Positions 54,511 through 63,571 of a stretch of DNA of 64,000 nt are shown here, piece after piece. Each line of letters starts with the position of its first letter. Within the stretch, counting starts at the first letter, position 1. A model generated the notes under the pieces. That model did no database searches and was not told the origin of the DNA. It worked only from the letters and a program-made list of their open reading frames with translations. The stretch is from Pelomonas sp. Root405. GTDB taxonomy: Bacteria > Pseudomonadota > Gammaproteobacteria > Burkholderiales > Burkholderiaceae_C. The DNA lies in the NCBI RefSeq assembly GCF_001425165.1, contig NZ_LMDU01000015.1, positions 186,001 through 250,000 of the forward strand, read 5' to 3'. The position numbers and the translations under genes were made by a program.

Positions 54511-57500
54511 ATGAGACAGCCTCGCCCTGCCCTTCGCCTCACGACCCTGGCCACCGCCAGCGGCCTGCTGTTTGCCAGCGCCGCTGCGCTGGCGCAAGGC
54601 GGCCCCGGCCAGGGCCCCGTCAACCCGAACGCGGGTCCCACCGCCAGCACGTCCGTGCCCCAGGCACTGGCCAGCACCACGCAGCTGGAAACTGTCATCG
54701 TGACCGGCATCCGCCGCTCGCTGGAAACCTCGGTCAACCTGAAGCGCTCGTCCTCGGGCCTGGTCGACGGCATCGTTGCTGAAGACATCGGCAAGTTCCC
54801 CGACACCAACCTGGCTGAATCGCTGAGCCGCATCAGCGGCGTGTCCATTGATCGCAGCAATGGCGAAGGCACGCGCGTCACGGTGCGCGGCATGGGCCCG
54901 GACTTCAACCTCGTGCTGCTCAACGGACGCCAGATGCCCGGCGCCAGTGTCGACGGCAGCGCGCCGAGCTCGCGGTCGTTCGACTTCTCCAACCTCGCCG
55001 CCGACGCCGTCGCGGCCCTGGAGGTCTACAAGACCAGCCGCGCCAGCAGCCCGACCGGCGGCATGGGCGCGACCATCAACATCCGCACGCCGCGCCCCTT
55101 CGACACCAAGGAAACCATCGCCCAGGTCGGCGTGAAGCTGGTGAGCGACGACTCGGCCCGCCGCCTGCCCGGCGAGCAGCAAGGCAAGAACGCCACGCCT
55201 GAACTGAGCGGCATCTACAGCACGCAAAGCGCCGACGGCATGTTCGGCATTGCGCTGATGGGCACGTACCAAGTGCGCGATTCCGGCTACGCCCAGGCCA
55301 ACGTCAGCAGCGGCTGGAAGACGTTTGACGGCATCCAGGACAACGACTGGAGCGGCCCGAACGCCGTCTGGGGCGGTCTGCCCAAGACGTCGCCCGAGAT
55401 CAAGAACCGCCCGGCCGTGGGCTCCATCTACAGCGTGCCGCAGAACCTGAACTACTCGTTCACCGGCGTGCATCGCGAGCGCCTGAACGGCCAGCTGGTG
55501 CTGCAGTTCAAGCCGATGAAGGATCTGGTCGGCACGCTTGACTTCGTCATGTCGGAGCAGAAGTTCCGCCAGCGCCGCAACGACATCTCCGCCTGGTTCA
55601 ACTACGGTGGTCAGTTCGGTGAATTCCAGACCGGCTCGCCCTCCTCGCCCGTCATCTACGGCGAGCACATGGCCAACGCTGACTTGGCCATGGGTGCGTC
55701 GCGCATCCAGACCAAGAACAGGAACCAGCAGGTCGGCCTGAACTTGAAGTGGAAGGCCACCGACACGCTGAGCTTCGACCTCGACGCCCACCACTCCACC
55801 GCCACCTCGGGTGCCGACGACCCGCTGGGCACCGCCGTGACGCTGGGCACCGCTTCGCTGAACCGCGGCGACACCTTTGTCGACTTCAGCAACAAGTTCC
55901 CGGTGCTGGGCATGCCGGGCACGGCGCTGGACGCGACCAAGCAGGAGCTGCAGGGCTCGGTGTTCGGCAACAGCTATCAGAAGAACCAGGTCAGCCAGTT
56001 GCAGACCAAGGGCAACTGGAAGATCAACGAAGACAGCAGCCTGGACTTCGGCCTGTCCCTGACCGACGTCAAGAACCGCTCGGCCTTCGCCAACGTGCAG
56101 CGCGACACCTGGGGCGGCGGCGCTGCGGGCGGCCCCGTCGGCCTGCCGGACGACATCTGGAAGGTCGACTCGATCAGCAAGTACTTCAGCCGCATCCCCG
56201 GTTCGGGCGACTCGCGTCTGTTCAACCAGTTCTTCTATTTCAACTTCGAAGACCTGCGGGCCGCAGCGATCAAGACCCTGGGCTCCGACGCGCTGCTGAA
56301 GGCCTCATTCGACTGGCAGGACGAGTACCGCACGACGGAAAAGTCGCAGGCCGTGTTCGGCCAGTACAACCTGGCCTGGGAGTGGGGTGTGCCAATGGAA
56401 GCAGCCGTGGGCGCCCGCTACGAGCGCACCCGGGTCGCTTCGCCATCCTCGGAAAAGATCCCCGTTTCGGTGGCATGGGTTGCCAACAACGAGGTGCCCA
56501 TCACCTTCAGCGGCACGCGTTCCGCAGAGCGTGAAGGCAAGTACGACTACGTCCTGCCATCCATCGACTTGAGCGCCGACCTGACTTCTGACACCAAGCT
56601 GCGCGTCAGCTACGGCCAGACCATCGGCCGCCCCCTTTGGAACGCCATTCAGGGCGGGCAACGAATCGACCCGCTCGCCCGTGTCGATGGCGGCTCGGGC
56701 TCGGTGGGCAACCCCAACCTGAGGCCGCTGAAGTCGAGCAACTTCGACTTCTCCGCCGAGCATTACTACGCCAAGAGCAGCTACGTTGCGGCAAGCTACT
56801 TCCGCAAGGAGCTGAAGGACTACAACGAAGCCGTCATCACACGGACCAACCTGTTCGGCCTGCGCACACCGATCGGCAGCGCGATGTACAACCAGGCCCA
56901 GACGGCTGGCGGCTGCGGTGCCGATTCCGACTGCATCCGCAAGTACATCTTCGCGAACTTCCCGACCGCTCCCGGCGTCAGCCCCGGTACGCCCGGCACC
57001 TCGCTCGGCACCATCACTGCCCAGCCCAACGACCCCTTGCTGCTGTTCAACCTGGGCACCTACGTCAACAACACGCGCACCAGCAAGATCAACGGCATCG
57101 AGCTGAACGCGCAGCACATCTTCGGCAACAGCGGCTTCGGCGTGTCGGCCAACTTCACGAAGGTGAAGTCCAACCTGGCCTACGACAACAACAAGCGTGG
57201 TGCGCAGACGGACGTGCTGGTCGGCATGGGCGACTCGGGCAACCTGGTCGGCTTCTTCGAGAACGAGACCTTCACGACCCGCCTGGCCTACAACTGGCGC
57301 GGCAAGTTCCTGGCCGCCAACTTCGGCGGCGTGGAAGGCGCCCAGCCGCTGTACGTCGAACCCTATGGCCAGCTGGACCTGAGCGTGGGCTACAACTTCA
57401 ACCAGCACCTGCGCTTGCAGTTCGAAGCCATCAACCTGACGGACGAGTACACCCGCACCCACATGCGCAACGAGAACCAGATGGGTGCCGTCACCCAGCT

Positions 57501-57540
57501 GGGCCGTCGCATCATGGTCGGCGCGCGCTACAAGTTCTGA
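54511..57540 (+). CDS. TonB-dependent receptor (Xanthomonas/Caulobacter carbohydrate type)
   Basis: The 1009-residue protein has a signal peptide (LFASAAALAQ), a TonB-box-like segment LETVIVTGIRRSLE, a plug domain (DGIVAEDIGKFPDTNLAESLSRISGV, RVTVRGMGPDFNLVLLNGR), and a beta barrel ending in ...GARYKF with the terminal aromatic residue. It matches the TonB-dependent receptor subgroup linked to glycan uptake. CTGGAGACA precedes the ATG. It would import oligosaccharides released by the chitinases or glucanases across the outer membrane. Confidence 0.95.
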   Translation: MRQPRPALRLTTLATASGLLFASAAALAQGGPGQGPVNPNAGPTASTSVPQALASTTQLETVIVTGIRRSLETSVNLKRSSSGLVDGIVAEDIGKFPDTNLAESLSRISGVSIDRSNGEGTRVTVRGMGPDFNLVLLNGRQMPGASVDGSAPSSRSFDFSNLAADAVAALEVYKTSRASSPTGGMGATINIRTPRPFDTKETIAQVGVKLVSDDSARRLPGEQQGKNATPELSGIYSTQSADGMFGIALMGTYQVRDSGYAQANVSSGWKTFDGIQDNDWSGPNAVWGGLPKTSPEIKNRPAVGSIYSVPQNLNYSFTGVHRERLNGQLVLQFKPMKDLVGTLDFVMSEQKFRQRRNDISAWFNYGGQFGEFQTGSPSSPVIYGEHMANADLAMGASRIQTKNRNQQVGLNLKWKATDTLSFDLDAHHSTATSGADDPLGTAVTLGTASLNRGDTFVDFSNKFPVLGMPGTALDATKQELQGSVFGNSYQKNQVSQLQTKGNWKINEDSSLDFGLSLTDVKNRSAFANVQRDTWGGGAAGGPVGLPDDIWKVDSISKYFSRIPGSGDSRLFNQFFYFNFEDLRAAAIKTLGSDALLKASFDWQDEYRTTEKSQAVFGQYNLAWEWGVPMEAAVGARYERTRVASPSSEKIPVSVAWVANNEVPITFSGTRSAEREGKYDYVLPSIDLSADLTSDTKLRVSYGQTIGRPLWNAIQGGQRIDPLARVDGGSGSVGNPNLRPLKSSNFDFSAEHYYAKSSYVAASYFRKELKDYNEAVITRTNLFGLRTPIGSAMYNQAQTAGGCGADSDCIRKYIFANFPTAPGVSPGTPGTSLGTITAQPNDPLLLFNLGTYVNNTRTSKINGIELNAQHIFGNSGFGVSANFTKVKSNLAYDNNKRGAQTDVLVGMGDSGNLVGFFENETFTTRLAYNWRGKFLAANFGGVEGAQPLYVEPYGQLDLSVGYNFNQHLRLQFEAINLTDEYTRTHMRNENQMGAVTQLGRRIMVGARYKF

Positions 57541-57552
57541 GCGGCAGCTTCA

Positions 57553-57574
57553 GGGCCGGGGGCTTCCCCGGCCC
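57553..57574 (+). other. Strong hairpin just after the TonB receptor stop
   Basis: A perfect 9-base-pair GC stem with loop GCTT starts 12 bases after the stop codon. No T-tract follows, so it is more likely a transcript-end stabiliser than a terminator by itself. The true terminator lies at 57685. Confidence 0.6.
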
Positions 57575-57684
57575 GCCCGAAAGGTCAAGGAAAGTCGGGA
57601 GCTTCCGACGCTTCCTTGTGAGGCAAAGTCTGGTTCGGCGGTGCTTGCGCTCTGGGGTGCCGCCCTTGTTCGCCGTTTGGCGAG

Positions 57685-57710
57685 GCCGCGCAAGCGGCTT
57701 TTTTTGTTTT
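57685..57710 (+). terminator. Rho-independent terminator before the halogenase gene
   Basis: GCCGC and GCGGC form a stem with loop GCAA (57685-57698), directly followed by seven T residues and then GTTTT. It ends 13 bases before the GTG of the halogenase gene. Expression of that gene therefore depends on readthrough or on a promoter in the preceding 140 bases. Confidence 0.82.
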
Positions 57711-57723
57711 CGGGAGCCGGTGC

Positions 57724-59259
57724 GTGGACGACAGGTTGCGAGAAGTGGTGGTGCTCGGTGGTGGCTCGGCGGGCTGGCTGGTTGCCGGCCTGCTTGCAGC
57801 CGAACATCCCGATCTGCGCATCACGCTGATCGAATCCAGCGACGTGCCGACCATAGGCGTCGGCGAGGGCACCTGGCCGTCCATGCGCGACACGCTGCGC
57901 CGCATCGGCCTGTCCGAGCCCGAGTTCATCCGCCGCTGCCAGGTCTCGTTCAAGCAGGGCTCGCGCTTCGACGGCTGGGCCCGCGGCGCTGCAGGCAGCG
58001 AAGGCGACCGCTACTACCACCCCTTCATGCTGCCCGTCGGTTACGGCGACGCCGACCTCGTGCAGACCTGGCTTGCCACGCAAGGCCAGCGCCCCTTCGC
58101 CGATGTCGTCAGCCCCTCGGTGCAGGTCTGCGAGGCCGGTCGTGCGCCCAAGCAGGTGCAGACGCCCGGGTTTGGCGCCGTGGCCAACTACGCCTATCAC
58201 TTCGACGCCGGCCTGTTTGGCCAGATGCTGCGCGAGCACGCCATCGCCAAGCTCGGCGTGCACCATGTCATCGACCATGTCGACGCCGTGCTGAGCCATG
58301 AGAACGGCGACATCGCTGCCTTGCAAACGCGCTCGCATGGTGAATTGAAGGCCGACCTCTTCATCGACTGCTCCGGCCTCACCTCGCGCCTGATCGGAAC
58401 GCACTTCGGCATACCGCTGAAGAGCGAGCGCGACGTGCTCTTCAACAACGCCGCCCTGCCCGTGCAGGTGGCCTACGCGCAGGCGGAAGCGCCATTGGCC
58501 CCGGTCACCATCGCCACGGCCTGGGCCAAGGGGTGGATCTGGGACATCGGCCTGCCCACGCGCCGCGGCGTCGGCTGCGTCTACTCCCGTGCACACGCCA
58601 GCGACGATGAGGCACAAGCCGCGCTGCAGGCCTACCTCGATGCCACCGGCGCCCCGACAGATCGCCCCGAACCCCGCAGCATCCGCTTCGACCCCGGCTA
58701 CCGCGAGCAGTTCTGGGTGCGCAACTGCGTCGCCATCGGCCTGTCCTCGGGCTTCATCGAGCCGCTGGAGGCGTCGGCCCTGGCCCTGGTCGAACTCTCG
58801 GCCCAGCGCCTTTGCGACGAGCTGCCAATGACGCGAGCCTCCATGGACGCCGTCGCCCGCCGCTTCAACGATGACTTCAGCTACCGCTGGGCCCGCGTCA
58901 TCGACTTCCTGAAGCTGCACTACGCCCTCAGCAGCCGCGACGACAGCGACTACTGGCGCGCGCACCGCGACCCCGCCAGCTGGCCCGAGCGCCTGCGCGA
59001 ACTGCTGCCGATGTGGAAGCTGCGCGCGCCGGCCCGCCATGACTTCGGCCGCATCGACGAAGTCTTCCCCTCGGCCAGCTACCAGTACGTGCTCTACGGC
59101 ATGGGTTTCCGCCCTGACGCCCAGAGTCTCTCCGCCGCCAAACTCCAGGCAGCCCAGGCCTGCTTCGACGAGGCCGCCCGCCAGGCCCGCCGCTTCGTCG
59201 GCGCCCTGCCGGGCCACCGCAGCCTGATCGACCACATCAAGAACCACATCGAGACATGA
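57724..59259 (+). CDS. Flavin-dependent tryptophan-halogenase-like protein 1
   Basis: The 511-residue protein has the FAD motif LGGGSAGW (Gly12-Gly17), GVGEGTWP, and SFKQGSRFDGW, where Lys77 aligns with the catalytic Lys of PrnA/RebH. The signature WxWxIP is altered to WIWDIG (271-276). Family members chlorinate or brominate tryptophan-like substrates, and those beside TonB receptors have no known substrate. The GTG start directly after a terminator has no strong ribosome-binding site. The SapC gene follows with an ATGA overlap. Confidence 0.9.
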   Translation: MDDRLREVVVLGGGSAGWLVAGLLAAEHPDLRITLIESSDVPTIGVGEGTWPSMRDTLRRIGLSEPEFIRRCQVSFKQGSRFDGWARGAAGSEGDRYYHPFMLPVGYGDADLVQTWLATQGQRPFADVVSPSVQVCEAGRAPKQVQTPGFGAVANYAYHFDAGLFGQMLREHAIAKLGVHHVIDHVDAVLSHENGDIAALQTRSHGELKADLFIDCSGLTSRLIGTHFGIPLKSERDVLFNNAALPVQVAYAQAEAPLAPVTIATAWAKGWIWDIGLPTRRGVGCVYSRAHASDDEAQAALQAYLDATGAPTDRPEPRSIRFDPGYREQFWVRNCVAIGLSSGFIEPLEASALALVELSAQRLCDELPMTRASMDAVARRFNDDFSYRWARVIDFLKLHYALSSRDDSDYWRAHRDPASWPERLRELLPMWKLRAPARHDFGRIDEVFPSASYQYVLYGMGFRPDAQSLSAAKLQAAQACFDEAARQARRFVGALPGHRSLIDHIKNHIET

Positions 59260-59972
59260 CCCGCCCCACCCTGCTCGACAACGTCACCCACCGCCATCTG
59301 CGCGTCCGCACCGAGCGCTCGGCCGCCCTGGGCGACGCCCGCCAATCCGCCCTGGCCCTGCCGGGCGAGTTCCGCCAGCTGCAGGCCCATTTCCCCATCG
59401 TCTTCCAGTTGGTGGAAGGTGAAGCCGGCAAGGGCGGCTTTCAGCCCATCGTCCTGTTCGGCCTGGAAGAAGGCCAGAACCTGTTCCTCACCCACAACGG
59501 CTGGGATTCCCCCGCCGTGCCCATGTCCCTGCAGCGCGATCCCTTCATGATCGGCCGCGCCCCTGACGACGGCCTGCAGTTGCACATCGACATGGACAGC
59601 CCGCGCATCGTGCGGCCTGAAGAGGGCGACGTGGGCACCGCCATCTTCCTGCCGCACGGCGGCTTCAGCGACTACCTTGATCGTCTCGTGACGCTGATGG
59701 AGCACCTGCATGCCCAGGTCCAGCACCTGCCGGTCTTCATCGAGGCGCTGACGCGCCACCAACTGCTGGAGCCCTTCGTTCTCGACATCGAGACGCAGAG
59801 CGGCGAACAAAGCCGGCTGACTGGCCTTTTCACCATCAACGAGGAGCGACTGGCCGCCCTGCCCGGCGCCGCGCTGGAGGCGCTGGCGCGCGAGGGCCAT
59901 CTGATGCCCATCTACATGCAGATCGCCTCGCTGGCCCAGCTGCCCGTCCTCGTTGAGCGAGCGAATCGATGA
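59256..59972 (+). CDS. SapC family protein
   Basis: The 238-residue protein contains FPIVFQLVEGEAG, FGLEEGQNLF, YVPMSLQRDPFMIG-like VPMSLQRDPFMIG, and TGLFTINEERLAAL. This matches the SapC family, first named in Campylobacter S-layer protein studies. In TonB-receptor and halogenase clusters of Xanthomonadales and Caulobacterales it is a regular partner of unknown role. Its ATG overlaps the halogenase stop (ATGA). It has no signal peptide, so it is cytoplasmic. Confidence 0.9.
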   Translation: MTRPTLLDNVTHRHLRVRTERSAALGDARQSALALPGEFRQLQAHFPIVFQLVEGEAGKGGFQPIVLFGLEEGQNLFLTHNGWDSPAVPMSLQRDPFMIGRAPDDGLQLHIDMDSPRIVRPEEGDVGTAIFLPHGGFSDYLDRLVTLMEHLHAQVQHLPVFIEALTRHQLLEPFVLDIETQSGEQSRLTGLFTINEERLAALPGAALEALAREGHLMPIYMQIASLAQLPVLVERANR

Positions 59973-59993
59973 GCCCCTCGTCCAACGCTTACG

Positions 59994-60098
59994 TTGGCCG
60001 GTCCCCCGCGGGGACGGCGATACCTGCGGCATTGAGCCGCAGGCACATCGCCAGCGCAGGCCGGCTTGGGAGCGGCCCGGCGCTCGGCCTGCATTGAG
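59994..60098 (+). repeat. REP-like palindromic repeat, copy 3
   Basis: It shares with copies 1 and 2 the hairpin GGTCCCC-GC-GGGGAC, the GGCGATA...CATCGCC hairpin around CTGCGGC-ATTGA-GCCGCAG, and the CCGGCTTGGGAGCGGCCCGG block. It fills the 133-base gap between the SapC and cupin genes. It splits an otherwise overlapping gene series, so it was probably inserted there. Confidence 0.85.
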
Positions 60099-60105
60099 TT
60101 GACCC

Positions 60106-61122
60106 ATGCGTGCAGTACCTGACTGGATCGGGCCGTTCGACCCCGACAACCTGCCCGCCGAGCTGCTGACGGCCGACCGGCCCTACATCGTCCGCGGCGG
60201 CTTCGCGCACTGGCCCGTGGTGCAGGCCGCACGCCAGTCCGACGAATCGCTGGCCCGCTACCTGATGGGCCTCTACAACGGCATGCGCATCGGGCTTTTC
60301 CAGCTCGCGCCCGACGCGCGTGGGCGCGTCTTCTATGCCGACGAGACGCTGCAGGGCTTCAATTTCAGCCGCCATCACGCCACGCTGGACCAGGTGCTGA
60401 CCGGCCTGCTGGGCCTCGCCGAGACGCCCGAGCCTCCAGCCCTCTATGTCGGCTCGACCACCGTGGAAGCCGTGCTGCCCGGCTTCCTCGACGCCAACGT
60501 GCTGGGCCTGAGCGCGCAGGCAGCGAGCCAGGCCCTCGTCAGCCTGTGGCTGGGCAACCGCACCCGCATTGCCGCCCACTACGACCTGCCGGACAACCTC
60601 GCCGTCGTCGCCGCCGGCCGGCGCCGCTTCACGGTGTTTCCACCCGAGCAGATCGGCAACCTCTACATGGGCCCGCTCGATCCGACGCCGGCCGGCCAGC
60701 CTATCAGCCTGGTCGACTTCGACAAGCCCGACCTCGAACGCTTCCCACGCTTCGCACGCGCGCTGGACGCCGGCGAGGTGGCCGAACTGGCGCCGGGCGA
60801 CGCCATCTTCATCCCCAGCATGTGGTTCCACCACATCGAGGGGCTGGCGCCGGTCAACCTCCTCATCAACGCCTGGTGGCGCCAGACGCCCGACTACGTC
60901 GACTCGCCGCTGAACGCGCTTCACCTCGCCCTGATGACCCTCCGCGACCTCCCCGAAAAGGAGCGTCGCGTCTGGCAGCACCACTTCCAGCATTTCGTCT
61001 TCGATGCCGATGACAGCACCTGGGCGCACATTCCCGCGGCCGCCCGCGGCCTGCTCGGCCCCATCGACGACGACACCTCGCGCCGGGCCCGCGCGCAACT
61101 CCTGACCCAACTCAAACGATGA
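60106..61122 (+). CDS. Cupin-like (JmjC-type, Cupin_8) domain protein
   Basis: The 338-residue protein has RPYIVRGGFAHWPVVQAA, LWLGNRTRIAAHYDLPDNL with metal ligands His158 and Asp160, RRRFTVFPPEQIGNLYMGP, and IPSMWFHHIEGL with the third His (242 or 243). It belongs to the Fe(II)/2-oxoglutarate-dependent cupin_8 group, whose members hydroxylate proteins or small molecules. Genes like this recur with halogenase-like and SapC genes in TonB-receptor loci. It overlaps the second halogenase gene as ATGA. Confidence 0.92.
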   Translation: MRAVPDWIGPFDPDNLPAELLTADRPYIVRGGFAHWPVVQAARQSDESLARYLMGLYNGMRIGLFQLAPDARGRVFYADETLQGFNFSRHHATLDQVLTGLLGLAETPEPPALYVGSTTVEAVLPGFLDANVLGLSAQAASQALVSLWLGNRTRIAAHYDLPDNLAVVAAGRRRFTVFPPEQIGNLYMGPLDPTPAGQPISLVDFDKPDLERFPRFARALDAGEVAELAPGDAIFIPSMWFHHIEGLAPVNLLINAWWRQTPDYVDSPLNALHLALMTLRDLPEKERRVWQHHFQHFVFDADDSTWAHIPAAARGLLGPIDDDTSRRARAQLLTQLKR

Positions 61123-62657
61123 ACACCTCCACCAAGCCTCCGCGCCGCGTCGTCATCGCCGGTGGCGGCACCGCCGGCTGGATGATGGCCACCCTGATGG
61201 GCAAGCTGCTGGGCAAGCAGCTCGACATCAAGCTCATCGAGTCCGAGGAGATCGGCACCGTGGGCGTGGGCGAGGCCACCATCCCGGCGCTGCTGACCTA
61301 TCACAACCTGCTCGGCATCACCGAGGCCGAGTTCATGGCCGCGACCAACGCGACCTTCAAGCTCGGCATCAAGTTCGAGGGCTGGAAGGACATCAGCCAG
61401 GACTACTTCCACTCCTTCGGCAGCACCGGCAACGACCACTGGAGCGCCGGCTTCCAGCACTTCTGGCTCAAGGGCCGAGCCGCCGGCATCGCCCGGGACT
61501 ACACCGACTACAACCCCGAGACGCTGGCCGCCTACGCCGACCGCTTCGGCCATGTGCCGCGGAACGGCCTCAACTACGCCTACCACCTCGACGCCGGCCG
61601 CTATGCCAAATACCTGCGAGCCATGAGCGAGGGCTACGGCGTGCAGCGCATCGAGGGCAAGATCGCCGCGGTGCTGATGGATGGCCCCGAGGGCCGCGAC
61701 GGCGACATCACCGCACTGCAGATGCAGGACGGCAGCCGCATCGACGGCGACCTCTTCATCGACTGCACGGGTTTTCGCGCGATGCTGATCGGCGAAGCGC
61801 TCGGCGTGGGCTACGAGGACTGGTCGCACTGGCTGCCCTGTGACCGCGCCGTGGCCGTGCAGACCGCCTCGGTGCGCGAGGCCTGGCCCTATACGCGCTC
61901 CATCGCGCACCCCTTCGGCTGGCAGTGGCGCATCCCGCTGCAGCACCGCGTCGGCAACGGCCTGGTCTACAGCAGCAAGGAACTCAGCGACGCAGACGCC
62001 CCCGAGATGCTGAAGAAGAACGTCGAGGGCGAGGTGCTGATCCAGCCCCGCGTCATCAAGTTCCTGCCGGGGCAGCGCCACAAGGTCTGGCACCGCAACT
62101 GCATTGCCGTCGGCTTGGCCAGCGGCTTCATCGAGCCGCTGGAGTCCACCAGCATCCACCTCATCCAGCGCTCGGCCATCCGGCTGATGCAGCTCTTTCC
62201 GACCCAGGGCATCAACCCGGCCGACGTGAACGAGTTCAACCTGCAGTGCGAGCGCGAGCTGACCCACATCCGCGACTTCATCATCCTGCACTACCACGTG
62301 ACCCACCGCAGCGACTCCGCGCTATGGAACCATGTGCGCACGATGGAGGTGCCCGCCACGCTGAGGCACCGCATCGACCTCTTCACCGAGAGCGCCCGCG
62401 TCTTCCGCCCCAGCGACGAGCTGTTTGCCGAGAACTCCTGGATCCAGGTCATGATGGGCCAGGGCATCACGCCGCACAGCTACCACCCGGTGGCCGACCT
62501 GATGGGCCCGAGCGAGCTCAACCAGTTCCTCGGCGACATCCACACCAAGGCCGCGCGCATCGCCGGTGGCCTGCACGGCCACCAGGCCTATGTCGAGCAG
62601 CTCTGCGCGCCCTATCGCAACGCAACGACGGCGCAGCTGGTTCCCAAGCAGGCTTGA
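61119..62657 (+). CDS. Flavin-dependent tryptophan-halogenase-like protein 2
   Basis: The 512-residue protein has the FAD motif IAGGGTAGW, TVGVGEATIP, TFKLGIKFEGW with the catalytic-type Lys81, and the complete signature WQWRIP (268-273) that blocks monooxygenase activity in flavin halogenases. It is closer to canonical tryptophan halogenases than the first copy. It forms a coupled unit with the cupin gene. The halogenated substrate is unknown; no tryptophan-metabolic gene is nearby. Confidence 0.93.
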   Translation: MNTSTKPPRRVVIAGGGTAGWMMATLMGKLLGKQLDIKLIESEEIGTVGVGEATIPALLTYHNLLGITEAEFMAATNATFKLGIKFEGWKDISQDYFHSFGSTGNDHWSAGFQHFWLKGRAAGIARDYTDYNPETLAAYADRFGHVPRNGLNYAYHLDAGRYAKYLRAMSEGYGVQRIEGKIAAVLMDGPEGRDGDITALQMQDGSRIDGDLFIDCTGFRAMLIGEALGVGYEDWSHWLPCDRAVAVQTASVREAWPYTRSIAHPFGWQWRIPLQHRVGNGLVYSSKELSDADAPEMLKKNVEGEVLIQPRVIKFLPGQRHKVWHRNCIAVGLASGFIEPLESTSIHLIQRSAIRLMQLFPTQGINPADVNEFNLQCERELTHIRDFIILHYHVTHRSDSALWNHVRTMEVPATLRHRIDLFTESARVFRPSDELFAENSWIQVMMGQGITPHSYHPVADLMGPSELNQFLGDIHTKAARIAGGLHGHQAYVEQLCAPYRNATTAQLVPKQA

Positions 62658-62800
62658 ACGCCGGGAAGATGGTCATTGCGGCGGGCCACCGCGACGAACA
62701 TACTGGCCCGGCGGACCCCACGGACATCCGGCTTGGACCTGAACCATCGGCTGGTCACGCGCTCCGCACAACCCCGCGAAAGCGCAAGCAAGGACCGCTC

Positions 62801-63256
62801 ATGAAACACCGCACGCATTGGATGATCGCCACGACGCTGGCCCTGGCCGGCTTCATTGGCAGCGCACGGGCCGATGACCAGCAGGACGTCTGGAAGGTTG
62901 AACAGCAGCAGTGGAAGCTCGCCGCCGCGAAGGACACGAGCTGGATCGACACCATGGTCCATCCGAATCTGCGCATGTGGGAAGCCGGCTCGCCGATGCC
63001 GCGCGGAAAGGCGTCGCTGCAGCATTGGGCACGCTTTGACAACAGCAACAGCACGACGCTCGAATACGAGTTGCTGCCGATCTCGACGACCATCACCGGC
63101 AACGTCGCGGTCGTCCAGTACTACTACATGCTGGCGCGCGAAAACCACAAGAAGGAACGCGAGAGCGTCACCGGCCACTACACGGACGTCCTCGTGAAGG
63201 AAGGTGGCAAGTGGCTGTTCATCGCCTGGGCTGGTGGCGACGATCCGAAGAAGTAA
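62801..63256 (+). CDS. Secreted NTF2/SnoaL-like protein
   Basis: The 151-residue protein has a Sec signal peptide (MIATTLALAGFIGSARA) and a single cone-shaped NTF2-like domain: WKVEQQQWKLAAAKDTSWIDTMVHPNLRMW, then NVAVVQYYYML and HYTDVLVKEGGKWLFIAWAGGD. Such proteins bind or isomerise small hydrophobic molecules. A terminator follows. It lies 143 bases after the second halogenase gene and could belong to that transcript. Confidence 0.87.
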   Translation: MKHRTHWMIATTLALAGFIGSARADDQQDVWKVEQQQWKLAAAKDTSWIDTMVHPNLRMWEAGSPMPRGKASLQHWARFDNSNSTTLEYELLPISTTITGNVAVVQYYYMLARENHKKERESVTGHYTDVLVKEGGKWLFIAWAGGDDPKK

Positions 63257-63285
63257 ATCAAGATTTCGCAGCACCCAAGTCAAAC

Positions 63286-63324
63286 AACCCCGGCAGGCTC
63301 GCTCCTTCCGGGGTTTTGTTTTTC
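63286..63324 (+). terminator. Rho-independent terminator
   Basis: An 8-base-pair stem AACCCCGG/CCGGGGTT (63286-63293 with 63308-63315) is followed by TTGTTTTTCC. It lies 30 bases after the NTF2-like gene stop. The rest of the gap to 63571 shows one more GC-rich hairpin (about 63420-63438) and no gene. Confidence 0.85.
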
Positions 63325-63571
63325 CCCGACCCGCACCGAGCGTCAAGAGTTCGAAACAATGCCGCTGCGTCCCGCGGATGGTGAAGGTCAATGTGTCGAA
63401 CTTATGTTTCCCGTGGGAAACCGCGCCTTCCGGCGCGGCCCTTAGGCGACCAGGCTCGGGGCTGTGAAGGCGTGCCCGGAAACCGGTCATGGCCGAGCCG
63501 CTCATGCGGCCAGAGATGCAGCCTGTCGCATCGACGTTGAGCCACGCAGCGCGGCTGCAGATCATGGGCGG

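Noticed and set aside
56637-58301. 554-codon plus-strand frame between the receptor and the halogenase
   Set aside because: It is an alternative frame of the receptor barrel and the halogenase, both of which are well supported in their own frames, and it would read through a terminator.
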